The notes beneath the pieces are model-generated. The model saw nothing but the letters and a program-made list of their open reading frames with translations. It did no database searches and was not told where the DNA came from. The position numbers were made by a program, and so were the translations under genes. 46,158 nucleotides of DNA, taken from Pseudomonadota bacterium (lineage in GTDB: Bacteria; Desulfobacterota; Syntrophia; Syntrophales; UBA5619). The DNA is taken from assembly GCA_018827585.1 (NCBI GenBank), contig JAHJXP010000256.1:1-46158 (forward strand), written 5' to 3'. The number at the start of each line of letters is the position of its first letter. Position 1 is the first letter of the stretch. This document shows positions 8,137 to 16,666 of this stretch, one piece after another.

Positions 8137-9285
8137 TCAGGTTTTCGTTTTTCCACCCTGCCCGACCGTGACGGCGAGGTTGTCGCGGTGGATCACCTCG
8201 TCGTAGTCCTTGTAGCCCAGGACCTGCTCGATCTTTGAGCTCTTGAGCCCCATGATCTTCCTGATCTCGTCGGCGCTGTAATTGACGATCCCCTTGGCGA
8301 TCTGGCAGCCCGCCGCGTCCACGCAGGTCACCGGGTCCCCGAGGGTAAAATCCCCCTCAACCTGCGTCACGCCGGAAGGGAGCAGGCTCTTGCCGTCCCA
8401 GACGAGGGCCTCTTTCGCCCCGTCGTCGATCAGGATGCGGCCCCGCGAACGGAGCGTAAAGGCGATCCAGTACTTCCGGCTGTTGAGGTGCTCCGCCATC
8501 GGCAGAAAGAGGGTGCCTATCTCTTTTCCTTCCATGATCTCCTGGAGGACGGCCGGGCGCCGGCCGGGGGCCACTATGTAAGGGACGCCGGAAGCGGTTA
8601 CCTTTTTCGCGGCCATGATCTTGCTCTTCATTCCGCCCATCCCGACGGAAGTCGCCTTTTCTGTCGCTGCGGCCTCGATCTCCGGGGTAATTTCCGGGAC
8701 GAGCGGGATGAGCTTTGCTTTTTTGGAATCGTTCGGGTTCCGGTCGTAGAGGCCTTCGGTGCTGGTCAGATTGATGACGAGATGGGCCTCGATGATATTG
8801 GCGACCATCGCCGCGAGGTGGTCGTTGTCTCCGAACTTGATCTCGTCGACGGCGACGGTATCGTTTTCGTTGATGATCGTGATGACGCCCCAGTCCAGCA
8901 GGGTGAACAGGGTGTTGCGGATGTTCAGGTAGCGTTTCCGGTCGGTGATGTCGCTCATCGTGAGGAGGACCTGGCCGACGAAGAGGCCGTGTTTCCCGAA
9001 TGCATTGGAATAGACCCGCATCAGCCTGCCCTGGCCGACCGCTGCCGCCGCCTGCTTCTGGGGGATACTCTTGAGTTTTCCCGGTATTCCCATTCGGTGC
9101 TTCCCGGAGGCGATGGCGCCGGAACTCACCAGGACGACCTGATAGCCCTTTTCCTTGAGGGCTGAAATGTCGCTTACGAGCTGTTCGATGATGTTGAGGT
9201 CAAGACCGTCCTCGCCCGTCAAGACGGCGCTGCCGACTTTGACGAGGATCTTCCGGACGTTTCCCAGTATCTCTTTTCGTGTCAT
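8137..9285 (-). CDS. proB: Glutamate 5-kinase with PUA domain
   Basis: This 382-residue enzyme phosphorylates L-glutamate in the first step of proline synthesis. The N-terminal amino-acid-kinase domain shows VKVGSAVLT, SSGAIASGKHRMG, NENDTVAVDEIKFGDNDHLA and GMGGMKSK motifs. A C-terminal PUA domain follows from about residue 280 (SRGRILIDDGAKEAL) and ends at IHRDNL. The family usually ends within a few residues of that motif; here about 11 extra residues follow, ending next to a foreign gene remnant. The gene starts with a four-base overlap with obgE and has a GGAGGAAAGG ribosome site. No proA is adjacent in the window. Confidence 0.96.
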   Translation of the reverse strand: MTRKEILGNVRKILVKVGSAVLTGEDGLDLNIIEQLVSDISALKEKGYQVVLVSSGAIASGKHRMGIPGKLKSIPQKQAAAAVGQGRLMRVYSNAFGKHGLFVGQVLLTMSDITDRKRYLNIRNTLFTLLDWGVITIINENDTVAVDEIKFGDNDHLAAMVANIIEAHLVINLTSTEGLYDRNPNDSKKAKLIPLVPEITPEIEAAATEKATSVGMGGMKSKIMAAKKVTASGVPYIVAPGRRPAVLQEIMEGKEIGTLFLPMAEHLNSRKYWIAFTLRSRGRILIDDGAKEALVWDGKSLLPSGVTQVEGDFTLGDPVTCVDAAGCQIAKGIVNYSADEIRKIMGLKSSKIEQVLGYKDYDEVIHRDNLAVTVGQGGKTKT

Positions 9286-10337
9286 GATCGCCTTTCCTCC
9301 GGGAGGGCCGTCCCGTTTCCTTCCCTGACCGGGGGGAGATTCGGGTCGATCCGGGCGATGAGCTCCCTGAGCGCCTCCTGGACTCCTTCCCCCGTCGCTG
9401 CTGAAAAACCGTGTAAATCTATACCTTTTTGCGCGAAGATGTCAATGTTCTTTTTCATCATCTCCCGGGTTGCAGGGATATCGAGCTTGCCGACGGCCAC
9501 GACCTGCGGTTTTTTCAGCATTTCAGGGCTGAAGAGTCCCAGCTCCCGGTTGATCATTTCATAGTCACGCCAGGCGCCTCGAGAGGATTCCTGAGAAATG
9601 TCGATGATGTGGAGCAGAACGGAGGTCCTCTCGACATGCCGGAGGAACTGCACGCCCATCCCCAGGCCCTCATGGGCGCCCTCGATCAGTCCCGGGATGT
9701 CGGCGATCACAAAGGATTGTTGATTGCCGTACGGGACGACCCCCAGATGGGGGACGAGCGTCGTGAACGGGTAGTCGGCGATCTTGGGACGGGCCGACGA
9801 CACCCGGGAGATGAAAGTCGATTTTCCCACGTTCGGAAGTCCGATGATCCCCACATCGGCCAGGAGCTTGAGCTCCAGAGCGAGCCATTTCTCCTCGCCG
9901 GGGATGCCTGGCTGGGCGAATCGGGGGGCCTGGCGGACGGCGGTGGCGAATCTCGCGTTTCCGCGGCCGCCCATGCCGCCCTTGGCGATGACGACGACGG
10001 CGCCGTCGGCGGCCAGATCGGCCAGCAGCTCTCCTGTCTCCGCATCCCGAATCACCGTTCCGACCGGGACGACGATCACCACATCATCGGAACCCCTTCC
10101 CGTTCGTTTGCTCCCCTCCCCGTGGCCGCCGTGCTTGGCCACGTGGTGCTGGCGGTATTTGAGGTCGAGAAGCGTCCGGCGGCCGGCAGAGGCCCGGATA
10201 AAGACATCGCCGCCGCGGCCCCCGTCGCCTCCGTCCGGTCCCCCGCGGGGGACGAACTTCTCCCGCCGGAAGCTGACGCAGCCCCGGCCGCCGTCTCCCG
10301 CCTTTACGTAGATCTTTGCTTCGTCGATGAATTTCAT
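9282..10337 (-). CDS. obgE: Obg family GTPase
   Basis: This 351-residue GTPase is involved in late 50S ribosome assembly and stress control. Residues 1-158 form the glycine-rich Obg fold (KAGDGGRGCVSFRREKFVPR and further GGDGG runs). The G domain follows, with G1 GLPNVGKS, G3 DIPGLIEGA and a conserved TTLVPHLGVV switch. The G4 position reads VGKLD rather than the usual NKxD. The length fits the short form lacking the C-terminal OCT domain. It belongs to the rplU-rpmA-csp-obgE-proB unit and its stop overlaps the proB start. The 217 bases upstream, up to the cold-shock gene, hold no clear gene. Confidence 0.96.
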   Translation of the reverse strand: MKFIDEAKIYVKAGDGGRGCVSFRREKFVPRGGPDGGDGGRGGDVFIRASAGRRTLLDLKYRQHHVAKHGGHGEGSKRTGRGSDDVVIVVPVGTVIRDAETGELLADLAADGAVVVIAKGGMGGRGNARFATAVRQAPRFAQPGIPGEEKWLALELKLLADVGIIGLPNVGKSTFISRVSSARPKIADYPFTTLVPHLGVVPYGNQQSFVIADIPGLIEGAHEGLGMGVQFLRHVERTSVLLHIIDISQESSRGAWRDYEMINRELGLFSPEMLKKPQVVAVGKLDIPATREMMKKNIDIFAQKGIDLHGFSAATGEGVQEALRELIARIDPNLPPVREGNGTALPEERRS

Positions 10338-10554
10338 GATGATTGCATGTGCCTTTTCCTGCGGGGGGATGGGAATGGCAAGGGATCTGTCGGATTGGCG
10401 GGAAGAGGCGTCCTTGGCGTCATTTTCCTGCGGAGAAAGGGTGGGCCGGCGGGATGCGGCGCAAGAAATCCCGATAGTCCATCACCGTGATGACGCCTTG
10501 TGGATTGGGTATCGATTGGGAGATAATTGCTCTGGCCCGGCTGGATAATGGATG

Positions 10555-10770
10555 TTAGAGCTTGCGCACATCCACCGCCGCCTGGCCCTTCTGATCCTGC
10601 TTTATCGCGAACTCAACACGGTCCCCTTCGGCCAGGCTGCGGAAGCCCTCCGCGGCAATGGCGCTGTGATGGACAAACACGTCGTCTCCCGACGCGCGCG
10701 AGATGAATCCATAACCCTTTTTGTCGTTAAACCACTTGACAATCCCAGTTTCCCGTCCGTCATCTCCCAT
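10555..10770 (-). CDS. Cold-shock domain protein (CspA family)
   Basis: This 71-residue single-stranded nucleic-acid-binding OB-fold protein has RNP1 KGYGFIS and RNP2 DVFVHHSAI. The rest (GIVKWFNDKKGYGFI... and a C-terminal Q-K-G-QAAVDV) matches CspA-type RNA chaperones along the full length. A GGAGGAG ribosome site lies nine bases before the ATG. It sits between rpmA (36 bases upstream) and obgE, an insertion into the widely conserved rplU-rpmA-obgE order. It is probably co-transcribed with ribosomal protein genes. Confidence 0.95.
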   Translation of the reverse strand: MGDDGRETGIVKWFNDKKGYGFISRASGDDVFVHHSAIAAEGFRSLAEGDRVEFAIKQDQKGQAAVDVRKL

Positions 10771-10806
10771 TTCCCGTTCTCCTCCTCACAAAAAAGATAA
10801 AGCTGA

Positions 10807-11064
10807 CTACGCCACGGCGTAGACACTCACCTTTTTGCGCCTCTTGTCGAGTCTCTCGAACTTCACGGCGCCGTCAATCTTGGAATAAATGGTGTAGTCC
10901 TTGCCGAGCCCGACGTTGTTGCCGGGGTGAAATACGGTTCCGACCTGACGAACAATAATGGCGCCGGCGCTGATCTTTTCGCCGCCGTATACCTTGACGC
11001 CCCGCCGCTGGGAGTTGCTGTCTCTTCCATTCCGGGAGCTTCCCTGTCCTTTTTTGTGTGCCAT
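10807..11064 (-). CDS. rpmA: 50S ribosomal protein L27
   Basis: This 85-residue basic protein, beginning MAHKKGQGSSRNGRDSNSQR, carries the full L27 signature GVKVYGGEKISAGAIIVRQ and the usual length. L27 lies near the peptidyl-transferase centre. There is no N-terminal cleavable extension of the Firmicutes type. It follows rplU by 12 bases in one operon. Confidence 0.98.
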   Translation of the reverse strand: MAHKKGQGSSRNGRDSNSQRRGVKVYGGEKISAGAIIVRQVGTVFHPGNNVGLGKDYTIYSKIDGAVKFERLDKRRKKVSVYAVA

Positions 11065-11076
11065 ACATCCCTCCGC

Positions 11077-11388
11077 TTAAATGGATATTTCCCTGATCTT
11101 CATGCTTGTCAATTGCTGGCGGTGACCGGTCTTCTTGCGGTAGCCCTTCCTCTTCTTCATCTTGAAGACGGTAAGTTTGGCGGCCTTGGTCTGGGAGAGG
11201 ATCTCGCCGACCACCTTCGCGCCCTCGACAAGAGGCCTTCCTATCCGGATGTCGCCTTCCTTCTCGACCATCAGAACCTGGTCGAAGACGACCTCCGCCC
11301 CCTTGTCCCCTTCGATCTTTTCGATGGCAATCACGTCTCCTTCGGAGACCCTGTGCTGTTTACCGCCCGTTTTTATCACTGCGTACAT
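11077..11388 (-). CDS. rplU: 50S ribosomal protein L21
   Basis: This 103-residue protein has the L21 start MYAVIKTGGKQHRVSEGDVI and the C-terminal KKRKGYRKKTGHRQQ stretch that contacts 23S rRNA. The length is standard. It is the first gene of the rplU-rpmA-csp-obgE-proB unit. A strong promoter lies 37-66 bases upstream and an AAGGA ribosome site precedes the ATG. Confidence 0.98.
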   Translation of the reverse strand: MYAVIKTGGKQHRVSEGDVIAIEKIEGDKGAEVVFDQVLMVEKEGDIRIGRPLVEGAKVVGEILSQTKAAKLTVFKMKKRKGYRKKTGHRQQLTSMKIREISI

Positions 11389-11424
11389 GACTTTTTATCC
11401 TTCTTATAAAAATTTTGACTGTGC

Positions 11425-11454
11425 ACCATAGCGAAAACGAGTCTCATTTGTCAA
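11425..11454 (-). promoter_or_regulatory. Sigma-70-type promoter of the rplU operon
   Basis: On the minus strand TTGACA (11454-11449) and TATGGT (11430-11425) are separated by 18 bases. The -35 is perfect. Initiation would fall about 30 bases ahead of the rplU start codon. It also lies within 40 bases after the stop of the upstream radical SAM gene, so the ribosomal operon can be driven independently of that gene. Confidence 0.7.
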
Positions 11455-11460
11455 CAAGAT

Positions 11461-14010
11461 TTATGAAAAGTCCCGGAAAAATATTTCCCGCTCGTCTTCA
11501 GAGGCAATATCGGCGAGGCGCGTAGCGGTTTTGACGGCCCGTATCCGGCGGACCGCCTCGGCGGAAAAATCGAGGACACCGGTCAGGAACTCGGCCGGCC
11601 TGACCGTCCCCTGCGGACCGGAACGCGCCGAAAAGAGGACCCGGCGGGAGGGGCGGTCCAGGGCGACGCCGGCGACAAGGGGGCGGATATCCCGGCAGGA
11701 CTTCTTTCCTTTTGCTTCGCGGGTGACGCGGAAACTTCCCGCGGCGAGAAACCGGGGAATCCCGGCTTCGATTCCGAGCAGCTCCGCCTCGCCGACATCC
11801 GCCGGCAAAACGATCTCATAATCGAACCCCGCGATCAGCTCCGCCAGGGAAAAGGCGTTCGCGGGGAGTTCCCGCATCGCCTCGATCTCGACCCCGGCCG
11901 GCAGTGCGGCGTTGATCCGGGCCACGAGAGACGCCTGATCCTCAGCGGGATCATGAATCCGAATGTCCGCAAATTCGCCCCGGCTTTCCATCCCCACGGC
12001 GGTGGCGTCGGCAAAGGAGAGCTTCGGGTGGGGATGGAATCCCTGGGAATAGGCAAAGGATATCCCGCCCGCGATCATGGCCCTGCTGAGGGCCGCGGAG
12101 AGCTCCAGATGGGAGAGAAACCCGGCGGGGCCCAGCTTGGTGAACCGGAGACGGAAGGCCTTTTCCTGTCTCTCTCGTCCGACCCGTTCGGCGAAGGAAG
12201 AGACGACGGTCCCGACGGGGGCGTCCGGGGGCACGGTGATATTGCGAATCGTCCGGTGATCGCAGACGCCGCAAAGACTGCACGAACCACTCCGGCAGTC
12301 CGGCGTCGGTTCCCCTGTCCGCGCCTTTTCGGCCTCGGCAAGGAGGAATTCGCGGCTGACGCCGCAGTCGATATTTTCCCAGGGGAAGCTCTCTGCCAAA
12401 GACCGTTCCTCAAGGGCGGCCCCGGCATTGATCCCTGTCCGGCGAAGCGCCTCTTCCCACAGGTCGAAGCGGAAACAGTCGCTCCAGCCGTCGAAGCGGC
12501 AGCCGAGACGGAAAGCCGTTTCGATCAGATCGCCCATTTCTTCTCCCCCGCGGGAGAAGACGCCTTCCAGGAAGCTCATCCGGGCGTCGTGCCATTTAAT
12601 ATTGATATTGCGATTCTTCAGGCGCTGCCGGAAAAAGTCCTGGCGGGCGACGGTCTCCTCCAGGCCGATCTGCCGCTGCCACTGAAAGGGTGTGTGGGGC
12701 TTGGGGACGAAGGTCGAAAGACTGACCGTGACCTGGCCCCGGTTCTTTGCCGTCCGAAGGGTCTTGTAGGCGAGGTCGGCGATCCCCTCCAGATCCTCCT
12801 CCTTCTCTCCGGGAAGGCCGAGCATGAAGTAGAGTTTAACCGCCTTCCATCCGGCCGCGAAGACCCGTCCCGTAGTATCCAGGAGTTCCTCTTCCGTATT
12901 TCCCTTATTGATGACGTCCCGGAGGCGCTGCGTCCCCGCCTCGGGGGCCAGGGTGAAGCTTGTCTTGCGGACCCGCCGGATGCCCTCGATGAGCTTCGGG
13001 GTGAGGGTCTCGACGCGCAGCGACGGGAGGGCGAGGGCGACGCGCCGCGTGTAATAACGATCCATGAGCGTTGCAAGCAGGGGTTCGATCAGGGTATAGT
13101 CGCCGGAACTCAGGGAGAGAAGCGAAATCTCGTCGTGTCCGGTTGCGCGAAGCATCGCCTCGGCCATCTCCTCGAGGACGGCGGGCGAACGCTCGCGAAC
13201 AGGCCGCCAGACCATTCCCGCCTGGCAGAAGCGGCAGCCCCTTGTGCAGCCCCTGGCGATCTCCAGGGTCACCCGGTCATGGATCGTCTTCATCAGCGGG
13301 ACGATCGGACAAAGGGGAAGGCGCCAGGGATCCAGGTCGGGGATGATCCGCTTTCCGATCCGCTCGCTGAGGGTATGGATGGCAGGCGCATAGACGCCTT
13401 TTATTCCGGCCAGGGCCTCCAACCGTTCCCTCCGCCCGCCGCCCCCAGTCCGGACCGCCGCCACCGCCGCCGCGATCTCCGCGACCGCCTCCTCACCCTC
13501 GCCGATCACGAAGGCGTCGATGAAGGCGCTCATCGGTGCGGGATTGAAGGCGCAGGGGCCGCCGGCGATGACCAGGGGGTGCTCTTCGCCCCGTTCCTCC
13601 CGGCGCAGGGGGATCCCGCCCAGTTCCAGCATCATCAGCAAGTTGGTATAGGAGAGCTCGTACTGGAGGGAGAAACCGACGATGTCGAAAGAGGCGAGCG
13701 GCCGCCGGGACTCGAGTGAGCACAGGGGAAGACGGCGCCGCCGCAGCTCCTGTTCCATGTCCGGCCAGGGGGCGTAGCAGCGCTCGGCCGCGACATCGGG
13801 CAGCCCGTTCAGGACGGCATAGAGGATCTGGAGGCCGAGATGCGACATCCCGACCTCGTAGGTGTCGGGGAAGGCGAGGGCGAAGCGGAGGCGCGATTGG
13901 CCGTCGGCCTTCCGGACGGCGTTGATTTCTCCCCCGGTGTAGCGGCTCGGCTTCTCGACGGCCAAAAGGAGCTCGCCGGAATTCAATCTGGACGGGTCGG
14001 TCATGGTCAT
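11461..14010 (-). CDS. Radical SAM protein (TIGR03960) fused to DUF2344 (TIGR03936)
   Basis: This protein of about 849 residues joins two families usually encoded by adjacent genes. The N-terminal part is a B12-binding-type radical SAM protein: an early FPDTYEVGMSHLGLQILYAV segment, then the cluster motif RGCTRGCRFCQAG near residue 255, and a Cys-rich CRSGSCSLCGVC knuckle near 610. The last 230 residues are a DUF2344 domain (RLRFTKLGPAGFLSHLELSA, YSQGFHPHPKLSF). From what is known of the family, it is linked to tRNA/ribosome genes and often next to ribonuclease G and rplU; no rng is here. The exact reaction is unknown. The start is set at 14010 (MTMTDPSRL) rather than 41 codons upstream because the added residues are low-complexity, and a weak GAAAGAGAC lies just ahead. 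Confidence 0.88.
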   Translation of the reverse strand: MTMTDPSRLNSGELLLAVEKPSRYTGGEINAVRKADGQSRLRFALAFPDTYEVGMSHLGLQILYAVLNGLPDVAAERCYAPWPDMEQELRRRRLPLCSLESRRPLASFDIVGFSLQYELSYTNLLMMLELGGIPLRREERGEEHPLVIAGGPCAFNPAPMSAFIDAFVIGEGEEAVAEIAAAVAAVRTGGGGRRERLEALAGIKGVYAPAIHTLSERIGKRIIPDLDPWRLPLCPIVPLMKTIHDRVTLEIARGCTRGCRFCQAGMVWRPVRERSPAVLEEMAEAMLRATGHDEISLLSLSSGDYTLIEPLLATLMDRYYTRRVALALPSLRVETLTPKLIEGIRRVRKTSFTLAPEAGTQRLRDVINKGNTEEELLDTTGRVFAAGWKAVKLYFMLGLPGEKEEDLEGIADLAYKTLRTAKNRGQVTVSLSTFVPKPHTPFQWQRQIGLEETVARQDFFRQRLKNRNINIKWHDARMSFLEGVFSRGGEEMGDLIETAFRLGCRFDGWSDCFRFDLWEEALRRTGINAGAALEERSLAESFPWENIDCGVSREFLLAEAEKARTGEPTPDCRSGSCSLCGVCDHRTIRNITVPPDAPVGTVVSSFAERVGRERQEKAFRLRFTKLGPAGFLSHLELSAALSRAMIAGGISFAYSQGFHPHPKLSFADATAVGMESRGEFADIRIHDPAEDQASLVARINAALPAGVEIEAMRELPANAFSLAELIAGFDYEIVLPADVGEAELLGIEAGIPRFLAAGSFRVTREAKGKKSCRDIRPLVAGVALDRPSRRVLFSARSGPQGTVRPAEFLTGVLDFSAEAVRRIRAVKTATRLADIASEDEREIFFRDFS

Positions 14011-14295
14011 GTCTCTTTCAGGATTTTCAGCTGACGGCGGGGGCTCTCCATCTCCCGTTGTGCGGGATTTGCGGGGAGCGCATCCGCTCAAGTTCAGCGC
14101 GTCTTTCTTATCATCTTTGCGCTTGACCTGCAACGGCCTTCCTCATATATATCGTCAGGGTTGAAAACCGGGGCGCCCTTCCGGAACGGGCGGTTTCAGG
14201 CGCAAGGCGACGGGCGCAGCTGTCAGGGACGCCCTTTTTCATCCGGGCGAACGGCGAACCCCCGGCTTAGGCCGCGATGCAACCTCTGATTTTCA

Positions 14296-14324
14296 TTGAC
14301 AGGGTGTCGTCCGTCGTTTACTGT
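14296..14324 (+). promoter_or_regulatory. Sigma-70-type promoter upstream of hpt
   Basis: TTGACA (14296-14301) and TACTGT (14319-14324) are separated by exactly 17 bases, about 100 bases before the hpt start codon. The 420-base divergent gap 14011-14430 contains no gene I can support. It also holds a small GC-rich palindrome around 14171-14190 and AT-rich ATATAT near 14145, which could be part of a leftward promoter for the radical SAM gene. Confidence 0.65.
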
Positions 14325-14430
14325 GCAGGCAGGGTCCGCTTCTTCTTTGCTGCGGGGGGAATGGCGCGGGAGATCCCGGGCAACAAGCGGCATAGGAACT
14401 TTTTTTACGGAGTCGTCACAGGTTGCAGGG

Positions 14431-14961
14431 ATGGTTGAGGAACAAACAGAGGTCCTCTTTCCGAAGGCGGTAATCGACCGGAGAGTCCGGGAACTTGCCG
14501 GAGAGATCACGCGTGATTACGCGGGGCGGGAAATCCTGATCGTCGGCGTTCTCAAGGGGGCCTTCGTATTCATGGCTGACCTGATCCGCGGGCTGGGCAT
14601 CCCGTGCAGCGTCGATTTTGTGAGGCTGGCGAGCTACGGGGACGGATCCGTCAGCTCAGGTCATGTCCGCATCACCAAGGACCTGGAGACGCCGATTGAG
14701 GGACGGGATGTCCTCATCGTGGAGGACATCGTCGATACCGGTATCACGCTTTCCCGGCTGGTGGAGGTTCTACGGGGAAGAAGACCGGCCTCGCTCAGGG
14801 TTTGCGTCTTCCTCGACAAATGGGCGAGGAGGCAGGTCCCGTTTGCGGCCGATTATGTGGGTTTCACCATTTCCGATGTTTTTGTGGTGGGATACGGGCT
14901 TGATTTTAATGAGAAATACCGTTTTCTACCCGATGTCTGCCTGCTCAGGGACATTGCATAA
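14431..14961 (+). CDS. hpt: Hypoxanthine phosphoribosyltransferase
   Basis: This 176-residue purine salvage enzyme makes IMP/GMP from hypoxanthine/guanine and PRPP. The PRPP-binding loop VLIVEDIVDTGITLS is intact, as are LIVGVLKGAFVFMADL and the late YVGFTISDVFVVGYGLDFNEKYR that contacts the base. The start at 14431 (MVEEQTEVLF) gives the usual family length; 45 upstream in-frame codons have no family similarity and would overlap the promoter. It is followed after 12 bases by the zinc-ribbon protein gene. Confidence 0.95.
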   Translation: MVEEQTEVLFPKAVIDRRVRELAGEITRDYAGREILIVGVLKGAFVFMADLIRGLGIPCSVDFVRLASYGDGSVSSGHVRITKDLETPIEGRDVLIVEDIVDTGITLSRLVEVLRGRRPASLRVCVFLDKWARRQVPFAADYVGFTISDVFVVGYGLDFNEKYRFLPDVCLLRDIA

Positions 14962-14973
14962 GAGGGAGGGCGT

Positions 14974-15999
14974 ATGATTATCCAGTGTGGGAAGTGTGAA
15001 ACGAGGTTCCGGTTTGACGAGACCCTGATCGAGGGCGATGGCGTCTGGGTGCGCTGCAGCCGTTGCCAGCATGTCTTCTTCCGGGAGCGGCAGGCCGGCG
15101 AAGCCCCGTCCGCCGTTTCCACCTCCGGTGAGGAAATCCCCTCCGTGAGAATCAGCGATGCCAGGCACATCGTTGAAGACCGCTTTTCAGCGACCGATGG
15201 GCAAACTGCCCGGGCGGAGATGGAGCGGGTGGAAAAGCCTCAACCAGCTCTTGCTGGGGCGGAAAGGGAAATTTATCCCGAGATTGAAAAAGAAATTTCC
15301 CTTGAGGGGATAGATGCCGGCATGGGGCGGGAGGACCTCGGCGGTCCGGTCGGCGACGAAGAAAAAGATGGCAACGCCGAAGAGCGGGAAGAGGAACTGG
15401 CCGAGGCAGCAACGGGGAAAAGGAGATGGGGTTGGATCATCCTGAAGCTTTTCCTGCTGATCTTTTTTATCGTGATTGCGTCGGGGGGGATCAGCCTCTG
15501 GTTCTTCCCCGAGATCAGGACCCAGACCCTGGAGTGGGCGTCCCCCTGGCTTAGGAGCGTGCCCTTCGTCGAACAATTCCTGGGAACGGGGCCGGCGGGG
15601 CGCGACGCCGTCTCGTTGCCGGTGCGCATCAAGGATGTGCGCCAGCGTACCGTGACGAATCTTCTCGCGGGAAACCTCCATGTGATCGAAGGGGTGGCAG
15701 TAAATCAGTCACCCCATCCCCTGGCAAGGATCAGCGTCCGGCTGGTGATCTCCGACGCCTACGATGTGACTCTCGGGGAGAAGGTCGTCTATTGCGGCAA
15801 CACCCTGACGGATGCGGAACTGGGAGCTCTCGCGGAGGCCGAGATTCAGAGGGAACTCTCCATCCCACAGGGGACCGATGTCTCCAATGAAAGGATATCG
15901 CCGAACGGCGAGATCCCCTTCATGATCGTCTTCAGCCAGGAGCGTACCGGCACGATCAAAACAACAGTGACATTTGCCGGCGCCGAACGTGTTTTATAA
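14974..15999 (+). CDS. MJ0042-type zinc-ribbon membrane protein with DUF3426 domain
   Basis: This 341-residue protein starts with a zinc finger (C5-x2-C8 and C28-x2-C31 in MIIQCGKCETRFRFDETLIE and what follows). A long acidic linker runs to about residue 148, followed by one membrane helix around 152-174 (LKLFLLIFFIVIASGGISLW). A C-terminal DUF3426 domain follows, probably outside the membrane, with the conserved VIEGVAVNQS strand. The architecture is common in Proteobacteria; the function is unknown. The N-terminal ribbon should be cytoplasmic. It is probably co-transcribed with hpt. Confidence 0.9.
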   Translation: MIIQCGKCETRFRFDETLIEGDGVWVRCSRCQHVFFRERQAGEAPSAVSTSGEEIPSVRISDARHIVEDRFSATDGQTARAEMERVEKPQPALAGAEREIYPEIEKEISLEGIDAGMGREDLGGPVGDEEKDGNAEEREEELAEAATGKRRWGWIILKLFLLIFFIVIASGGISLWFFPEIRTQTLEWASPWLRSVPFVEQFLGTGPAGRDAVSLPVRIKDVRQRTVTNLLAGNLHVIEGVAVNQSPHPLARISVRLVISDAYDVTLGEKVVYCGNTLTDAELGALAEAEIQRELSIPQGTDVSNERISPNGEIPFMIVFSQERTGTIKTTVTFAGAERVL

Positions 16000-16021
16000 A
16001 CCGATTTCCCCGCGGATGAGG

Positions 16022-16666
16022 TCATCCGGCCGGCAGGCCGAGCGCGCTGAGAATGAGGGCGCCAGGCACGGCGCCCTCCCGGAGGATCAGGGGCGGAAAG
16101 GCGGTGACATCGAGGATCGTCGAGCCCAGCCCCCCTGGCGTCGTCCCGCCGTCGATGACCGCGTCGACGCGTTTTCCGAGGGCGCAAAACACCTCCCCGG
16201 CGGAGGTGCATTCCGGTCCCCCCGACAGGTTGGCGCTCGTTGCCGTCAGCGGTCCCGCCACTCCCCGGGCGAGGAGCCGCGCGAGGGGGTGGCTGGAGAC
16301 CCGGACGCCGATCTTTCCCGTTCCGCCCGTTAGAGAGACCGGGACGGAAGCGGCGGCGCGGAAGAGCAGGGTAAGCGGCCCCGGCCAGAATTTTTGCATC
16401 AGGATCCGCCCCGTCTCGGGTATCTCCTCCGCGAGGGGGATCGCCCCTCGTTCGTTGTCAACGATGACGGCGATGGGGTTTTGAAAATTCCGCCCCTTGA
16501 TCTGGAAGATCTTCCCGACGGCCGCTCCGCTCAACGCATCGGCGCCGAGGCCGTAAAAGGTTTCCGTGGGGTAAGCGACGACACCGCCCCTTTTCAAGAT
16601 CCCCACCGCTTCGGCAAGAATGTTTTCGTCCGGTTTGCCGGGATCGATTTTCAGGAGGATTGGCAT
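16022..16666 (-). CDS. L-threonylcarbamoyladenylate synthase (Sua5/YrdC family)
   Basis: This 214-residue enzyme forms threonylcarbamoyl-AMP from threonine, bicarbonate and ATP, the first step of t6A37 tRNA modification. Diagnostic segments are GGVVAYPTETFYGLGADAL near the N-terminus, KGRNFQNPIAVIV, the FWPGPLTLLF motif and LTATSANLSG. The length corresponds to the short TsaC/YrdC form with a slight C-terminal extension and no Sua5 domain. Its start overlaps the end of purE by 16 bases, making it the last gene of the purD-purH-purE unit. Confidence 0.93.
   Translation of the reverse strand: MPILLKIDPGKPDENILAEAVGILKRGGVVAYPTETFYGLGADALSGAAVGKIFQIKGRNFQNPIAVIVDNERGAIPLAEEIPETGRILMQKFWPGPLTLLFRAAASVPVSLTGGTGKIGVRVSSHPLARLLARGVAGPLTATSANLSGGPECTSAGEVFCALGKRVDAVIDGGTTPGGLGSTILDVTAFPPLILREGAVPGALILSALGLPAG

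Noticed and set aside
11953..13719. 588-codon rightward frame opposite the radical SAM gene
   Set aside because: GC-rich antisense shadow; the minus strand carries clear CxxxCxxC and DUF2344 motifs.
14165..14195. Intrinsic terminator in the hpt upstream gap
   Set aside because: A CGCCC/GGGCG palindrome exists but has no T-run on either strand.
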